The notes under the pieces are model-generated. The model saw only the letters and a list, made by a program, of their open reading frames with translations, was not told where the DNA came from and ran no database searches. Of a stretch of 64,000 bases of DNA, positions 1 through 9,388 are shown piece after piece. The first letter of the stretch is position 1, and the number at the start of each line of letters is the position of its first letter. Made by a program: the position numbers and the translations under genes. Origin of the DNA: Gammaproteobacteria bacterium (GTDB taxonomy: Bacteria > Pseudomonadota > Gammaproteobacteria > Arenicellales > JAJDZL01); contig JAJDXD010000108.1 in NCBI GenBank assembly GCA_022823405.1, positions 1-64,000 of the forward strand, written 5' to 3'.

Positions 1-1
1 T

Positions 2-385
2 CACGGTATCATCACCGGAGTCTATGGCAGCCAGCGTATTCTAAATGGTGAACCGCGCAGACCCCATTTCGGCATCGACATTCATGCACCAACTGGAACC
101 CCCGTTCGCGCGCCGGCAGGTGGTGTAGTAACTGTTGCCCACCCGGACATGTTCTTTTCTGGCGCTACCATGATCATTGATCATGGACACGGCCTTTCAT
201 CTGCATTTCTGCATCTGGACGAAATTCAGGTTGAAGTTGGTGAATACGTCAAAAAGAACCAGGTGATTGGTACGGTTGGCTCATCTGGACGCAGTACCGG
301 ACCACACCTGGACTGGCGTATCAACCTATTCTCTACCCGTTTGGATCCGCAGTTTCTCGTTGATGAAATGCCTGCTGTTGAATAA
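2..385 (+). CDS. M23-family metallopeptidase, 3' part only
   Basis: C-terminal 127 residues of a LytM/M23 peptidase whose start lies outside the window. The frame is open from base 2. It shows the substrate-loop signature (NGEPRRPHFGIDIHAP), giving the first zinc ligands H and D of the HxxxD motif, then the GTPVRAPAGG segment, and near the end GPHLDWRIN. The family is usually a periplasmic peptidoglycan endopeptidase or an activator of amidases. In most active members the last motif reads HxH; here it is HLD. From memory, HLDWR is common in one proteobacterial subgroup, so it is not necessarily a dead enzyme. The next gene follows after 24 bases on the same strand. The family call is firm; activity is unknown. 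Confidence 0.88.
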   Translation, partial: HGIITGVYGSQRILNGEPRRPHFGIDIHAPTGTPVRAPAGGVVTVAHPDMFFSGATMIIDHGHGLSSAFLHLDEIQVEVGEYVKKNQVIGTVGSSGRSTGPHLDWRINLFSTRLDPQFLVDEMPAVE

Positions 386-409
386 CTTGTGGAGTGAGGG
401 CAAGCGATC

Positions 410-964
410 TTGATTCAAGCCGGCGTAGTTCGTTCTCTAATGCCGGGGATTGTCGCGATGGCGACAGTCATTACAGCCTCGAATATTCTGGTCGGCTATC
501 CGATTAACGATTGGTTAACGTGGGGGCATTTCAGCTTTCCCATTACCTTCTTCATTACCGACCTGATCAATAGGAGGCTCGGTGCAGAACGAGCACGGAA
601 AGTCGCCTATGTTGGGTTTGCTGTAGCTGTTGTGTTGTCTTTCTGGTTGGCCACACCGCGTATCGCGGCGGCATCAGGCAGCGCATTTATCATTGGCCAG
701 CTCACGAATATTGGTATCTTCGATCGACTGCGCCACAAAAACTGGTGGCACGCTCCGCTTATTTCATCCAGCATCGCCTCAACTGTTGACACAGTCATTT
801 TTTACAGCATCGCATTTGCTGGTACCGGCCTACCCTGGGTAAGCTGGTCGATTGGTGACTATGCAGTAAAGCTGATTTCAGCCCTTTTTCTGATTTTGCC
901 CTATTTTGTTGTCACTAAACGACTCTGGGCAAATGATCCGACAAACTCATCACCTGCCGTTTGA
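410..964 (+). CDS. VUT/YhhQ-family transporter (queuosine precursor type)
   Basis: A 184-residue integral membrane protein starting at TTG. It has about five to six hydrophobic segments and the signature stretch SNILVGYPINDWLTWG followed by FFITDLINRRLG, typical of the VUT (COG1738) family. E. coli YhhQ of this family takes up 7-cyano-7-deazaguanine for queuosine synthesis. Substrate here is inferred from family only. The protein is slightly shorter than YhhQ (about 220 residues). It ends 19 bases before the convergent ispE gene. No shared terminator hairpin was seen between them. Confidence 0.8.
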   Translation: MIQAGVVRSLMPGIVAMATVITASNILVGYPINDWLTWGHFSFPITFFITDLINRRLGAERARKVAYVGFAVAVVLSFWLATPRIAAASGSAFIIGQLTNIGIFDRLRHKNWWHAPLISSSIASTVDTVIFYSIAFAGTGLPWVSWSIGDYAVKLISALFLILPYFVVTKRLWANDPTNSSPAV

Positions 965-983
965 ACCAATTTAGTCGAGGCAG

Positions 984-1790
984 TCAGCTCGACTGTCCTA
1001 AACATACGCGTCCAATCCAGGCTGCGGGAAGTTCTGCTATTATCGATTCGCCAACCTCGCGACTCTGAATTGGCATAAATGCGGCACTGCCGGAACCCGT
1101 CATTCGAGTCAAGCCCCACTGCTTCAGAAAATCAATCAGCGCACCCACCTCAGGATAAAGAGTGCATGTGATTGCCTCAAGATCATTCACCATATCATCT
1201 GTGAAAAACGGCTCGTTGGCAACTTGCTCCGTAAACGGAGTTCCGTGGAACGCCTCAAAAACTCGTGCAGTCGATACTGAGAAGCCAGGGTAGACAACAA
1301 GGTAGAGTTGTTTGTTGACCGAAACGCCGGACAGAATTTCGCCTCTGCCTTCAGCCCAAGCGTTCTTTCCGAAAATGAAAACAGGCACATCAGCCCCGAT
1401 CTCTAAGCCAATTTCAGCTAATTGGCTGAGCTCGGCCCCTAACTCCCACAATTCGTTCAGTGCAAGCAGTGTCGTCGCGGCATCAGAGCTACCGCCGCCC
1501 AGGCCCGCACCGATCGGAATTTGCTTCTTGCAACGGATCATTACACCTTCAGAACCCGGGAAACGGGACCTTAGCTTGCGAGCGGCAAGGATGGTAATAT
1601 CGTTCGCTTCCTCAACGCCTTCGATGGTCCTGCCTCGGGCAATGCTTCCGTCTCTGGTGAGTTCAAATTCGATTTCATCACACCAGTCGATCAGATGGTA
1701 AGCGGTCTGCAATTCGTGATATCCATCATCGAATTGACCCGTAACATGTAGAAACAAATTAATCTTGGCAGGTGCCAGCCGCGTCAACAT
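984..1790 (-). CDS. ispE: 4-diphosphocytidyl-2-C-methyl-D-erythritol kinase
   Basis: A 268-residue GHMP-family kinase of the non-mevalonate isoprenoid (MEP) pathway. It phosphorylates the 2-hydroxyl of CDP-methylerythritol in the cytoplasm. It begins LAPAKINLFLHVTG, containing the conserved substrate-binding PAKIN stretch. The glycine-rich ATP loop reads PIGAGLGGGSSDAA at about residues 90-105, and a late GSGSAAF motif matches GHMP motif 3. Length is a little under the E. coli enzyme (283). It lies 19 bases downstream of lolB on the same strand, the usual lolB-ispE order of gammaproteobacteria, so the two are probably cotranscribed with the TPR gene upstream. Confidence 0.95.
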   Translation of the reverse strand: MLTRLAPAKINLFLHVTGQFDDGYHELQTAYHLIDWCDEIEFELTRDGSIARGRTIEGVEEANDITILAARKLRSRFPGSEGVMIRCKKQIPIGAGLGGGSSDAATTLLALNELWELGAELSQLAEIGLEIGADVPVFIFGKNAWAEGRGEILSGVSVNKQLYLVVYPGFSVSTARVFEAFHGTPFTEQVANEPFFTDDMVNDLEAITCTLYPEVGALIDFLKQWGLTRMTGSGSAAFMPIQSREVGESIIAELPAAWIGRVCLGQSS

Positions 1791-1809
1791 TCTGAAACTC
1801 TCAGTGTTA

Positions 1810-2445
1810 TCAGTTAAGTGACCAAGAGCTGATCACCAGCCTGATTTCGTTCGGCACCTCCGCTTGAGGCCCTTGTTCCGCCATCTCCTGCTGGAGATCA
1901 TCACTTGCAAAAAAACGAAATCGGGTCGGAAGGTCGTAGCCGTCAAACGTGTCGTACCGTGAGAACACGACCTGCCATCCCTCCTGCTCAATCTCGACGA
2001 CGTGACCGAGTGTATCCCACTTCTTCTCAGCAGATGAATACGGGTAAGCTTTACCAAGAATCCAGCTTTCCATCTCAGTCACTGGAAATCGCCAACCTAG
2101 GTAACCATCGAGAACACGTTGAGCATTAGCACCGACCGACGTCCAGCCATCCGAGTCAGTCAGTACAGCCCTGCGGGGATCGACAACGATTCGAATATGA
2201 CCGGAACCCAGGCTGCCGTAGATGTCTATCTGGTGACTTGTTCCGCTACGCACCCACACTATTCGACCAATGTGCCCACCTTTGTCCGTGCGTACACTAA
2301 GACGCCCTCGAATATTCCAGCTGTCAAGTAAATCCAGAGTGCTAAGATGGGAGTCAAGAATCGCCGGATCGAATGAATAATTGACAGTCTGCGTTGAGCA
2401 TCCCGTCATCACCAAAACAGCGACCAATACCAGCCGCGCAATCAT
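1810..2445 (-). CDS. lolB: Outer-membrane lipoprotein receptor LolB
   Basis: A 211-residue lipoprotein with a short signal sequence and lipobox MTGC (acylated Cys16). LolB accepts lipoproteins from the periplasmic chaperone LolA and inserts them into the outer membrane. The motif WNIRGRLSVRTDKGGHIGRIVW near residue 43 and the later stretch DGYLGWRFPVTEMESWILG are typical of LolB. Its ATG overlaps the stop of the preceding TPR lipoprotein gene by four bases, indicating translational coupling. ispE follows. The assignment rests on motifs plus synteny and is secure. Confidence 0.92.
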   Translation of the reverse strand: MIARLVLVAVLVMTGCSTQTVNYSFDPAILDSHLSTLDLLDSWNIRGRLSVRTDKGGHIGRIVWVRSGTSHQIDIYGSLGSGHIRIVVDPRRAVLTDSDGWTSVGANAQRVLDGYLGWRFPVTEMESWILGKAYPYSSAEKKWDTLGHVVEIEQEGWQVVFSRYDTFDGYDLPTRFRFFASDDLQQEMAEQGPQAEVPNEIRLVISSWSLN

Positions 2446-4172
2446 TGGCTGGTCAATCGTTCAATTGTCTCGATAAGGATTTCATTGTCGGGTGATTTCT
2501 TGCGCGCATCATCCCAAAGCTGTCTGGCTTTCTGCGTACGACCAATTGTCCAATACACCTCGCCCAAATGGGCTGCCATGACCGGATCGTCCCGGCGAGA
2601 GAGTGCGACACTCAACAACTCAATCGCGTCCTCGAAGTTGCCCATTTTGAAATGTGCCCAGCCCATGCTGTCCAAAATAAAGGGGTCGTTCGGTTTAATT
2701 TCCAATGCTTTCGCGATGTAATCCGTTCCCTCTGCCAACCGGTCCGTTTGATCAATCAGCGTATATCCCAATGCATTGAGCGCCAACGCATTGTCAGGTT
2801 GCTGTGCAAGAATAGCATTGACCGTCATTTCCACCTGATCAATCAGGTTCAATTCAGCGGCGGTATAGCTTTTTGCGAGCAGTAAAGTGATGTTTCCACG
2901 AAATTCCTCCAGCCCGGCTTCAAGCACGGAAAATGCATCGTCAAACCGGCCGTCATTTCGGTACAGATCTTCAACGACCAAAATTATTCGAATCCGTTCC
3001 TGCTGACTTTCCGTCGGGTGTTCTTCAAGCAATGCAACCGCCTCATCTATGCTGCGTGTACCTGCGATGTATTTTGCGGTGAGTAAATCCCTGCTGAATC
3101 CAAGGTTACGATTTGTGATACGACTGATCCAGGCAGCCGCCTCTTCATAATCTCTCTTTTCTAGAGCCAGTTCTGCGAGATTGATGAGGACCCGTTGATT
3201 TTCGGGTTGTAGTTTGTGAAATGCCAGGAACTTGTCTCGCGATAACTCTGGAAAATTTGCCTGTTCGTGCAGGGTTCCTTGCATATATAGCGATTCAGCA
3301 TCCGTGAGCATCTCATACTGTTTGATGGCTTCGCGGTTAAGCCCCTCACCAACTAGATGACGGGCGTAATGATGTCGAAGATTATGGGAGTCGGGATTGC
3401 GGGACAGAAACTTCTTTGCAAATTCAACTGCATCAGATACAGCACCGCGTCGGATGTGAACGAAGAACTTGGCCGATGCCATGTCATCAGAGTTGGGTGC
3501 CATCGCTAGCCCTTCGGTAACCAACTGATCGATGAATTCTTCGTCTTTTTCAGCAGTTACTGCAAGTTCGATCGAATACAACCGACCGAATATGCTCTCA
3601 GGAAATTCAGATATGACTCTGTCAAACAGATCAAAGGCTAAATTCGGGTCCACGCTGCCGCCTAACGCACGGCTGACTTTTTGAAATTTGATCTGATCTG
3701 GATCAGTTGACAATTCCAAATTATTCTGAAATCCTTCAACTGCTTCGTCATATCGCTGTGTCGCAATCATCGATACGGCGTTGGAAAACCATGCCTCTGC
3801 AGAATCCGGGCTCAGCATGACCCACAGGTATGTGGTATTGGAGGCGACATCATACTGTTGATTGCCGATTGCACGGAGCGAGGCGATTTCGGCAATACGA
3901 GGATCGTTCGTTTCAAACGCCAGCTTCTCAAGAATTTCAATCGAAGTCAAGACGTCATTTCGATAGTAGGCGAGCTCTGAAATCAGAAACTGGTGCAAAA
4001 TCTCCGCAGAAAGATCGACCTGTGGAGCGAGACGCGAGTCTTCGGCTTCGGCACTTTGTGCATCTGTACCATCTGCCGTAGGCTGAGTAGCAGTACAACC
4101 ACTCAAAACAAGCGCACTCAGAATAAGTGTTGCCAGAATAAGGTGCAATACTGATCTACGCATAATGTTCAT
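2442..4172 (-). CDS. TPR-repeat lipoprotein upstream of lolB
   Basis: About 576 residues from the chosen ATG at 4172 (MNIMRRSVLH); an ATG at 4163 is also possible. An upstream in-frame extension to 4250 would put a poor leader ahead of the signal peptide. The signal peptide ends in a lipobox LSGC (Cys26), so the mature protein is lipid-anchored. The rest is helical with many 34-residue TPR-like units. The clearest are toward the C-terminus, around LNALGYTLIDQTDRLAEGTDYIAKAL and DSMGWAHFKMGNFEDAIELL. A TPR protein of this kind sits before lolB in Pseudomonas and relatives; its function is not established. It overlaps lolB by ATGA and likely starts the operon TPR-lolB-ispE. Confidence 0.85.
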   Translation of the reverse strand: MNIMRRSVLHLILATLILSALVLSGCTATQPTADGTDAQSAEAEDSRLAPQVDLSAEILHQFLISELAYYRNDVLTSIEILEKLAFETNDPRIAEIASLRAIGNQQYDVASNTTYLWVMLSPDSAEAWFSNAVSMIATQRYDEAVEGFQNNLELSTDPDQIKFQKVSRALGGSVDPNLAFDLFDRVISEFPESIFGRLYSIELAVTAEKDEEFIDQLVTEGLAMAPNSDDMASAKFFVHIRRGAVSDAVEFAKKFLSRNPDSHNLRHHYARHLVGEGLNREAIKQYEMLTDAESLYMQGTLHEQANFPELSRDKFLAFHKLQPENQRVLINLAELALEKRDYEEAAAWISRITNRNLGFSRDLLTAKYIAGTRSIDEAVALLEEHPTESQQERIRIILVVEDLYRNDGRFDDAFSVLEAGLEEFRGNITLLLAKSYTAAELNLIDQVEMTVNAILAQQPDNALALNALGYTLIDQTDRLAEGTDYIAKALEIKPNDPFILDSMGWAHFKMGNFEDAIELLSVALSRRDDPVMAAHLGEVYWTIGRTQKARQLWDDARKKSPDNEILIETIERLTSQ

Positions 4173-4341
4173 AGTTGGAAAAGTTATCAAAATGCAGCAG
4201 CGAGAGAAGTTGTCCGGCACGGTAACCTGCGCCAAATTGCACCGAAGCAAGTCCGCTAAAGTGATTCGTCAAATGTTGCAATCCACGACATGGAACTCCA
4301 TTCAGTTTGACTTAACAAACTGGTCTTTACCCTTTGCCGTC

Positions 4342-4372
4342 TTGCCTTTGCCTCATTCAATTACATTATAAT
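4342..4372 (+). promoter_or_regulatory. Candidate sigma-70 promoter for prfA-prmC
   Basis: A perfect TATAAT at 4367-4372 is preceded by TTGCCT at 4342-4347, a 19-base spacer that is longer than ideal. It lies in the 305-base gap between the divergent TPR and prfA genes and would give a leader of roughly 100 bases. The gap shows no other gene. In many gammaproteobacteria hemA occupies this position next to prfA, and it is absent here. Confidence 0.45.
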
Positions 4373-4477
4373 GATAGTGCTGTCGGTCTCATCAGTTTCA
4401 AAATACCCCACCGACGATTTGCCGCCCATTCCAGGCCACTGAAAAACATTGTCCGCGGCCTTGCGATCATCCTTCTA

Positions 4478-5566
4478 ATGAAAGACACGTTAAGAGAAAA
4501 ACTTGAGGTTCTCATTAAACGATATGAGACACTCAATGAACAATTGTCAGACCCTGAGATCATTCAGCGTCCTGACCGGTTGCGCGAATTGTCGATTGAA
4601 CAGTCTGAAATTTCTGAAGTCGTGGAATCGTATGGAAAATTCCGCGATTTGGAAACAGAACTCGAAGAGGTGGAATCGCTTCTGAACGATCCGGACCCCC
4701 AAATTCAAACCGTCGCTGCTGAAGAAGTTGTCGACATTCAAGAACGGCTTGAAGCGACACTCAACAAGATTCAGAGCCTTCTACTTCCGCGCGACCCAAA
4801 CGATAGCCGTAACCTATTTCTTGAAATCCGCGCTGGCACAGGCGGAGATGAAGCTGCAATTTTTGCAGGTGACTTGTTTCGCATGTATCAGGTTTATGTC
4901 AAGAATCAAGGCTGGACCAGCGAAACTGTCAGCCAACATGAAGGTGAACACGGCGGTTTCAAGGTGGTCGTTATGCGAGTGGTCGGCAAAGGTGCCTATT
5001 CAAAATTAAAGTTCGAGTCTGGCACACACCGTGTTCAACGGGTTCCCAAAACAGAAGCCAAGGGACGCATTCACACCTCCGCGTGCACGGTTGCGGTTTT
5101 GCCTGAAGCTGACAAAATTGATGATGTCTCCATCGACCCCCAGGATTTGCGGGTCGATACCTACCGCGCGTCCGGCGCTGGTGGTCAACACGTCAATCGT
5201 ACGGACTCTGCTGTTCGTATCACTCACATGCCGACGGGAGTTGTGGTTGAGTGTCAAGATGAGCGCTCACAGCATCAGAACCGGGCAAGAGCAATGGCAA
5301 TGCTGCGTGCGCGCCTGCTTCAGGCTGAAATTCAAAAACAGCAGGAACAGGAATCTGAAGAGCGTAGACGTCTGGTCGGTAGCGGAGACCGTTCAGAGCG
5401 CATACGTACCTACAACTTCCCAGAGAACCGGGTAACCGACCACCGAATTAAGTTAACGCTCAATCGACTAGACGGACTTATGGCCGGCGACATTCAGCCT
5501 ATCATTGATCAGTTGACAACTGAGTATCAAGCCAGTCTGATGGCCGATATGAATACATTTCAGTGA
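4478..5566 (+). CDS. prfA: Peptide chain release factor 1
   Basis: A 362-residue class I release factor that reads UAA/UAG stop codons and triggers peptidyl-tRNA hydrolysis. The GGQ motif is at residues 235-237 ([16 protein letters not shown]). The recognition tripeptide reads PKT at residues 190-192, matching the PxT pattern of RF1 rather than the SPF of RF2. I chose the ATG at 4478 because [10 protein letters not shown] matches the usual N-terminus, although the frame is open further upstream. prmC, whose product methylates the GGQ glutamine, follows with a 4-base overlap. Confidence 0.96.
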   Translation: MKDTLREKLEVLIKRYETLNEQLSDPEIIQRPDRLRELSIEQSEISEVVESYGKFRDLETELEEVESLLNDPDPQIQTVAAEEVVDIQERLEATLNKIQSLLLPRDPNDSRNLFLEIRAGTGGDEAAIFAGDLFRMYQVYVKNQGWTSETVSQHEGEHGGFKVVVMRVVGKGAYSKLKFESGTHRVQRVPKTEAKGRIHTSACTVAVLPEADKIDDVSIDPQDLRVDTYRASGAGGQHVNRTDSAVRITHMPTGVVVECQDERSQHQNRARAMAMLRARLLQAEIQKQQEQESEERRRLVGSGDRSERIRTYNFPENRVTDHRIKLTLNRLDGLMAGDIQPIIDQLTTEYQASLMADMNTFQ

Positions 5567-6420
5567 AATTCCTGTCTGCGGTAAAGACGATCGGCAATGC
5601 TCGGCAGGCGGCCAGGGCGTTGCTCAGCGAAGAAACTGACACCGCGGCACTGGACGCAGACCTACTACTGTCTGCAGTACTTTCAGTCAATCGCAATCTA
5701 CTGGAAGTTCTTGAGGAAGTAGAACTTGGATCAAGCCAGGCGGCAGATTTTGAACATCTACTGCAGCGTCGACTGGCGGGCGAACCGATTGCGTACATTA
5801 CGCAGTCTAAAGCATTCTGGACCATTGACCTTCAGGTCAGCCCCGCAACCTTAGTCCCGCGGCCAGAGACTGAACTTGTTGTTGAGCGGGCATTATTTCA
5901 CTGTCAGTCCATAGAGAGTCCTAAATTGGCTGACCTCGGCACTGGGTCGGGATGCATTGCACTTGCGATTGCATCTACAGTTTCTGCCGCACATCTAGTC
6001 GCAACTGACATCTCAGCCGATGCACTTGAAGTGGCGAAACAGAATTGCAAAGCGTTAGAACTTGACAACGTCAGTTTTTTTTATGGCAGTTGGGCAGAAG
6101 CACTGCCGAATCACACCTTCGACATTATTGTTTCTAATCCGCCTTACATCGCTAGTGATGATCAATGCCTTGCAGACAAATTTATGCGCTTCGAACCACC
6201 TGTGGCACTAATTGGCGGATCTGATGGCCTGGAATCGATTCGAAGAATTGTGACCGGTGTTCGAAAACATCTCAAACCAGGAGGCTGGCTGATTATCGAA
6301 CATGGCTGCGATCAGGGCAACGCGGTACGCAATCTTTTCGAATCGAATGGCTTTAAGAACTACAGCACATTCAAAGACCTCGCTGATCTAGACCGTGTCA
6401 CTGAGGGACAAAACGGCTAG
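5563..6420 (+). CDS. prmC: Release factor glutamine N5-methyltransferase
   Basis: A 285-residue SAM-dependent methyltransferase that modifies the glutamine of the GGQ motif in RF1 and RF2. The SAM-binding motif reads [14 protein letters not shown] and the catalytic motif is NPPY (VSNPPYIAS), diagnostic for the amide-methylating HemK/PrmC group. The start is GTG at 5563, nested in the prfA stop region (GTGA), so translation is probably coupled to prfA. The run of eight T near 6075-6082 encodes Ser-Phe-Phe-Tyr and looks incidental. Length equals the family norm. Confidence 0.95.
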   Translation: MKFLSAVKTIGNARQAARALLSEETDTAALDADLLLSAVLSVNRNLLEVLEEVELGSSQAADFEHLLQRRLAGEPIAYITQSKAFWTIDLQVSPATLVPRPETELVVERALFHCQSIESPKLADLGTGSGCIALAIASTVSAAHLVATDISADALEVAKQNCKALELDNVSFFYGSWAEALPNHTFDIIVSNPPYIASDDQCLADKFMRFEPPVALIGGSDGLESIRRIVTGVRKHLKPGGWLIIEHGCDQGNAVRNLFESNGFKNYSTFKDLADLDRVTEGQNG

Positions 6421-6442
6421 CTGCCCTTAGGCACTTGCAGAT

Positions 6443-7210
6443 TTACAGCTTGAATTCTGCCCATACGGGTGTATGATCTGAAGGCCGCTCCCACTTACGC
6501 GGCTCTTTGTCGATTACACAACGGCAGCAACTGTCACGTAGCGCTTCACTGATCAAAATCAGGTCAATTCGTAGCCCCAAATCTCGGCGGAACCCCGCTG
6601 CCCGATAGTCCCACCAGGAAAAACTCCGCTCTGGCTGTTCAAACAGACGAAACGCATCGATCAATCCCATTTCGATCAAATCTCTGTACTGCTGCCGCTC
6701 CGGTTCACTGCAGAGTATCTTTCCTTCCCAGGCTTCCGGGTCGTGAACATCAATGTCCTCTGGCGCAATATTGAAATCCCCAACAATGACCAACTTGCTG
6801 TGCTGCTCGATTTCTTGTTGGACAAATTCTTTGAGGTGAGCAAACCACTCCAGCTTGTATTGATACTTTTCAGAACCGACTGATTGGCCGTTCGGCACGT
6901 AGAGATTGATGATTCGAACCCCATTCACCGATGCAGCAATAACACGTCGCTGTTGATCTTCATACTCTGGAATTCCGCGGACAATATCTCCCATCTTTCC
7001 TTTGGCGAGAATTGCCACACCGTTATAGGTCTTCTGGCCAAAAAAACTCACGTTGTATCCTGCGTCAATGATCGGATCGACCGGAAATGCATCATCCATC
7101 GTCTTGGTTTCCTGAAGACAGATCACGTCTGGATCGGTTTGCTGAGACCAGCTCTTTAGGTGCTCAAGCCGTACTTTTAAGGAATTGACGTTCCAGGTGC
7201 AAATTTTCAC
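6443..7210 (-). CDS. xth: Exodeoxyribonuclease III
   Basis: A 255-residue member of the EEP (ExoIII/APE1) nuclease family, acting as AP endonuclease and 3' exonuclease in base excision repair. Visible motifs: KICTWNVNSLKVR at the N-terminus, CLQETK with the metal-binding Glu, NLYVPNG, VGDFNIAPEDID with the catalytic Asp/Asn, and the terminal SDHTPVW histidine. It is convergent with prmC (22 bases apart). A near-identical length to E. coli XthA (268) and complete motif set make this firm. Nothing suggests a shared operon with neighbours. Confidence 0.93.
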   Translation of the reverse strand: MKICTWNVNSLKVRLEHLKSWSQQTDPDVICLQETKTMDDAFPVDPIIDAGYNVSFFGQKTYNGVAILAKGKMGDIVRGIPEYEDQQRRVIAASVNGVRIINLYVPNGQSVGSEKYQYKLEWFAHLKEFVQQEIEQHSKLVIVGDFNIAPEDIDVHDPEAWEGKILCSEPERQQYRDLIEMGLIDAFRLFEQPERSFSWWDYRAAGFRRDLGLRIDLILISEALRDSCCRCVIDKEPRKWERPSDHTPVWAEFKL

Positions 7211-7486
7211 AGGTTTTATCTTTGATTAAGCTAGAAGAAGTATTGTGCCGTTTTATTTTATGTTGTTAAGCTCTGCTGACGCGATGTGTGTGCCAATCGG
7301 TACAAATTCATACTGTAACCAATGACTTCATTAATTCAAAGTCGAAATTTCTGCGGTCGACATCAATGTCAATTGATAAAATCTTCTTGTTCAAGTCTGC
7401 CAAAAATTTGTCCGTTTCATTGATTCTCGCAATCAGACTCGGCAAGTCCTGTTAGAGAATACAGACCAATCATGGTTGCCACAAGT

Positions 7487-7563
7487 GGCTATGTAGCTCA
7501 GTCGGTTAGAGCGCGGCACTCATAATGCCGAAGTCGGTGGTTCGAGTCCACCCATAGCCACCA
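7487..7563 (+). tRNA. tRNA-Met (anticodon CAT)
   Basis: A 77-base cloverleaf. The acceptor stem pairs GGCTATG (7487-7493) with CATAGCC (7553-7559), the discriminator is A and CCA is encoded. The D stem is GCTC/GAGC, the anticodon stem CGGCA/TGCCG and the loop CTCATAA gives anticodon CAT at 7521-7523. The acceptor closely resembles the E. coli elongator tRNA-Met rather than the initiator, which has a C-A mismatch at 1-72. A CAT anticodon could also be tRNA-Ile2 with lysidine, but the acceptor sequence argues for elongator Met. It stands alone, with no rRNA nearby. Confidence 0.95.
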
Positions 7564-7637
7564 GTCCGTCCCTTACTCCAAATTCCAGCCGCTGCAAACC
7601 CATTAGTATAGATGTGGGACGACAAGTTGAATCTCCT

Positions 7638-8870
7638 CTAACGATTCTGTGCCATGTGCTCGCGCCAGTCTTCACGATCAATCAGGATAGCAACGCCCAT
7701 GCCAATAACCAGTCCCCAAAATGGTGCGCCGATATTCCATATCGAAATGTCAGACGCCGTAACCAGCAGTGTAATCAGTGCGCTCATCTGAAACTTACTT
7801 GAAAAAGCGACGACAAAAGCTCGAAGCAAAACAGGTAATAGAGCCAGACCGGCCAATACGGCTATAAACTCTGGCGGCAACTTAAGAATTAACCAGGTTG
7901 CGGCAAACGCCATAATGCCGAACAGGATATTCATCACCCCAAACATCACGCCAGCTGTGTATTGACGGTTCTGTTTACCGCTGCTTACCAGCACTGCGTT
8001 GGATGGTCCTGTGACACACATCGAAACCGCACCGAACAACGCACACAACCCAGAACCCAAACCACAGGCCAGGGTCATGTTGTTGACTGGCGGTTTGTGA
8101 CCGCCACTAATCAGTACCGCAATGCCTTGAGCATTCTGTGCAACCAGTACTGTCACCACCAACGGCACAACCAACTCGAATAGCGACTGTTGGCTGAATT
8201 GTGGCATCTGTAAAGCAGGTAATGCAACCCACTGAACCATCTCCTGATCGGTTGTGAAATTGCCTGTCATTAGAACGACGACTATGCCGGCAACCAGGGT
8301 CATTACCACCGGTGGCACGCGCGCGCTCAAGCCTGGAACCAGTATTGTTCCAACATATGCCAGGACCATCACGGTCGAAAGCCATAGTTCACTTTCAAAT
8401 GCCAATACCAAGTCGAGACCAAACTGCAGAAATATGCCAGCCACCATGGCCAGCACAACCGGCATCGGAACATAGCGCATGGCTTTTCCTACTCCTCCAG
8501 ACACGCCGATCACAATCAACAGCAATGCAGTTGCCCAGTAAGCGCCAATAATCTCAGCAAAACTCAAGTGATCAAATGCTGATGCGAGCAGCACGGTTCC
8601 GGGAATAGTCCAGGCAAAGCTGATTGGCTGCCGATAGGCAAGTGAAAATCCGATTGTGATCAGGCCGCTGAAAACGCAGCCGGCAAAGAGCCACGAGCCG
8701 ATTTCGGCTTGCGTCAGACCTCCACCCAGACCCACCGAAATAATGATGGCGGTCGGTCCTGTCGAAGAAAAAAGAAATGCGACCGTGGCGGTGCCCAAAT
8801 AGGTGCCCCCAATGTCGCGAAGCAGGTCCTTTATGCCTGCTACAGGTCGGTTAATTTTTTCAAAAGTCAT
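7638..8870 (-). CDS. BenE-family (benzoate/H+ symporter type) transporter
   Basis: About 410 residues from the ATG at 8870 (MTFEKINRPV); a TTG five codons upstream is possible. The protein is highly hydrophobic, with roughly eleven to twelve membrane segments. The pattern matches BenE: an N-terminal STGPTAIIISVG stretch, the FAWTIPGTVLL segment and the central AQNAQGIAVLI followed by PPVNNMTLACGLGSGLCALFG. Characterised family members import benzoate with protons, but most homologues have unknown substrates and no aromatic-degradation genes are near here. It is convergent with the tRNA gene and its upstream side faces the A+T-rich island. Confidence 0.82.
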   Translation of the reverse strand: MTFEKINRPVAGIKDLLRDIGGTYLGTATVAFLFSSTGPTAIIISVGLGGGLTQAEIGSWLFAGCVFSGLITIGFSLAYRQPISFAWTIPGTVLLASAFDHLSFAEIIGAYWATALLLIVIGVSGGVGKAMRYVPMPVVLAMVAGIFLQFGLDLVLAFESELWLSTVMVLAYVGTILVPGLSARVPPVVMTLVAGIVVVLMTGNFTTDQEMVQWVALPALQMPQFSQQSLFELVVPLVVTVLVAQNAQGIAVLISGGHKPPVNNMTLACGLGSGLCALFGAVSMCVTGPSNAVLVSSGKQNRQYTAGVMFGVMNILFGIMAFAATWLILKLPPEFIAVLAGLALLPVLLRAFVVAFSSKFQMSALITLLVTASDISIWNIGAPFWGLVIGMGVAILIDREDWREHMAQNR

Positions 8871-9388
8871 AAAAGGTGTATTCAACTACAAAGTTTAGGG
8901 AAATCATGTACTTCAGTTGGCAAAGGCCAACTCGCTAATTCAAGAGGATTCAGTCAGTTGATTATTCATCTACTCTATGACGTTAATTTGTTTGCCCACC
9001 AGCAGAGGGAACAAAACTTTTTCCAACTGGTGACTTTTACTTTGTCGCCTAATCGCAACACTCGATGAAATTTGATATTCTGTATTTTTAACAATCGCCA
9101 TCACAACTGTCATCAGTAGCAATAGTATTCACTACAATTCTGCAAAATCTGATTATTGAGACAGTCACTCGCTTTGCGCCTTACCAGATTCTTAATGACA
9201 TTTTCAGAGGGGCTCACCGCCGTACCCAGCACTCAGATGCCCTACGAGTGCTTTCAGGTAAAGTGTTTCTGCATAAACATGCTCTTTGCCATCGATAAGT
9301 GTGTCAAGAAAGACTTCAAATTTGAGAGTATAAAATTGACTCGGCGAGCAATTATGTACCATCTAACGAAGTTCCAGTGTCAATCAAA
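8871..9388. other. Intergenic region at left edge of the island
   Basis: About 500 bases between the leftward transporter gene and the rightward GHKL gene. It must contain promoters for both, but no convincing -35/-10 pair stood out. A stretch from about 9122 to 9307 is open on the plus strand (frame of residues APYQILNDIFRGAHRR) and reads like protein, yet has no start and ends at TAA. It may be the decayed end of a former gene. A second overlapping frame from a TTG at 9156 reaches the GHKL start with an ATGA overlap, but has no recognisable content. Confidence 0.4.

Noticed and set aside
6075-6082. Run of eight T in prmC as a phase-variation tract
   Set aside because: A/T runs of this length are expected by chance in this composition, prmC is a conserved housekeeping gene, and no switching rationale exists.
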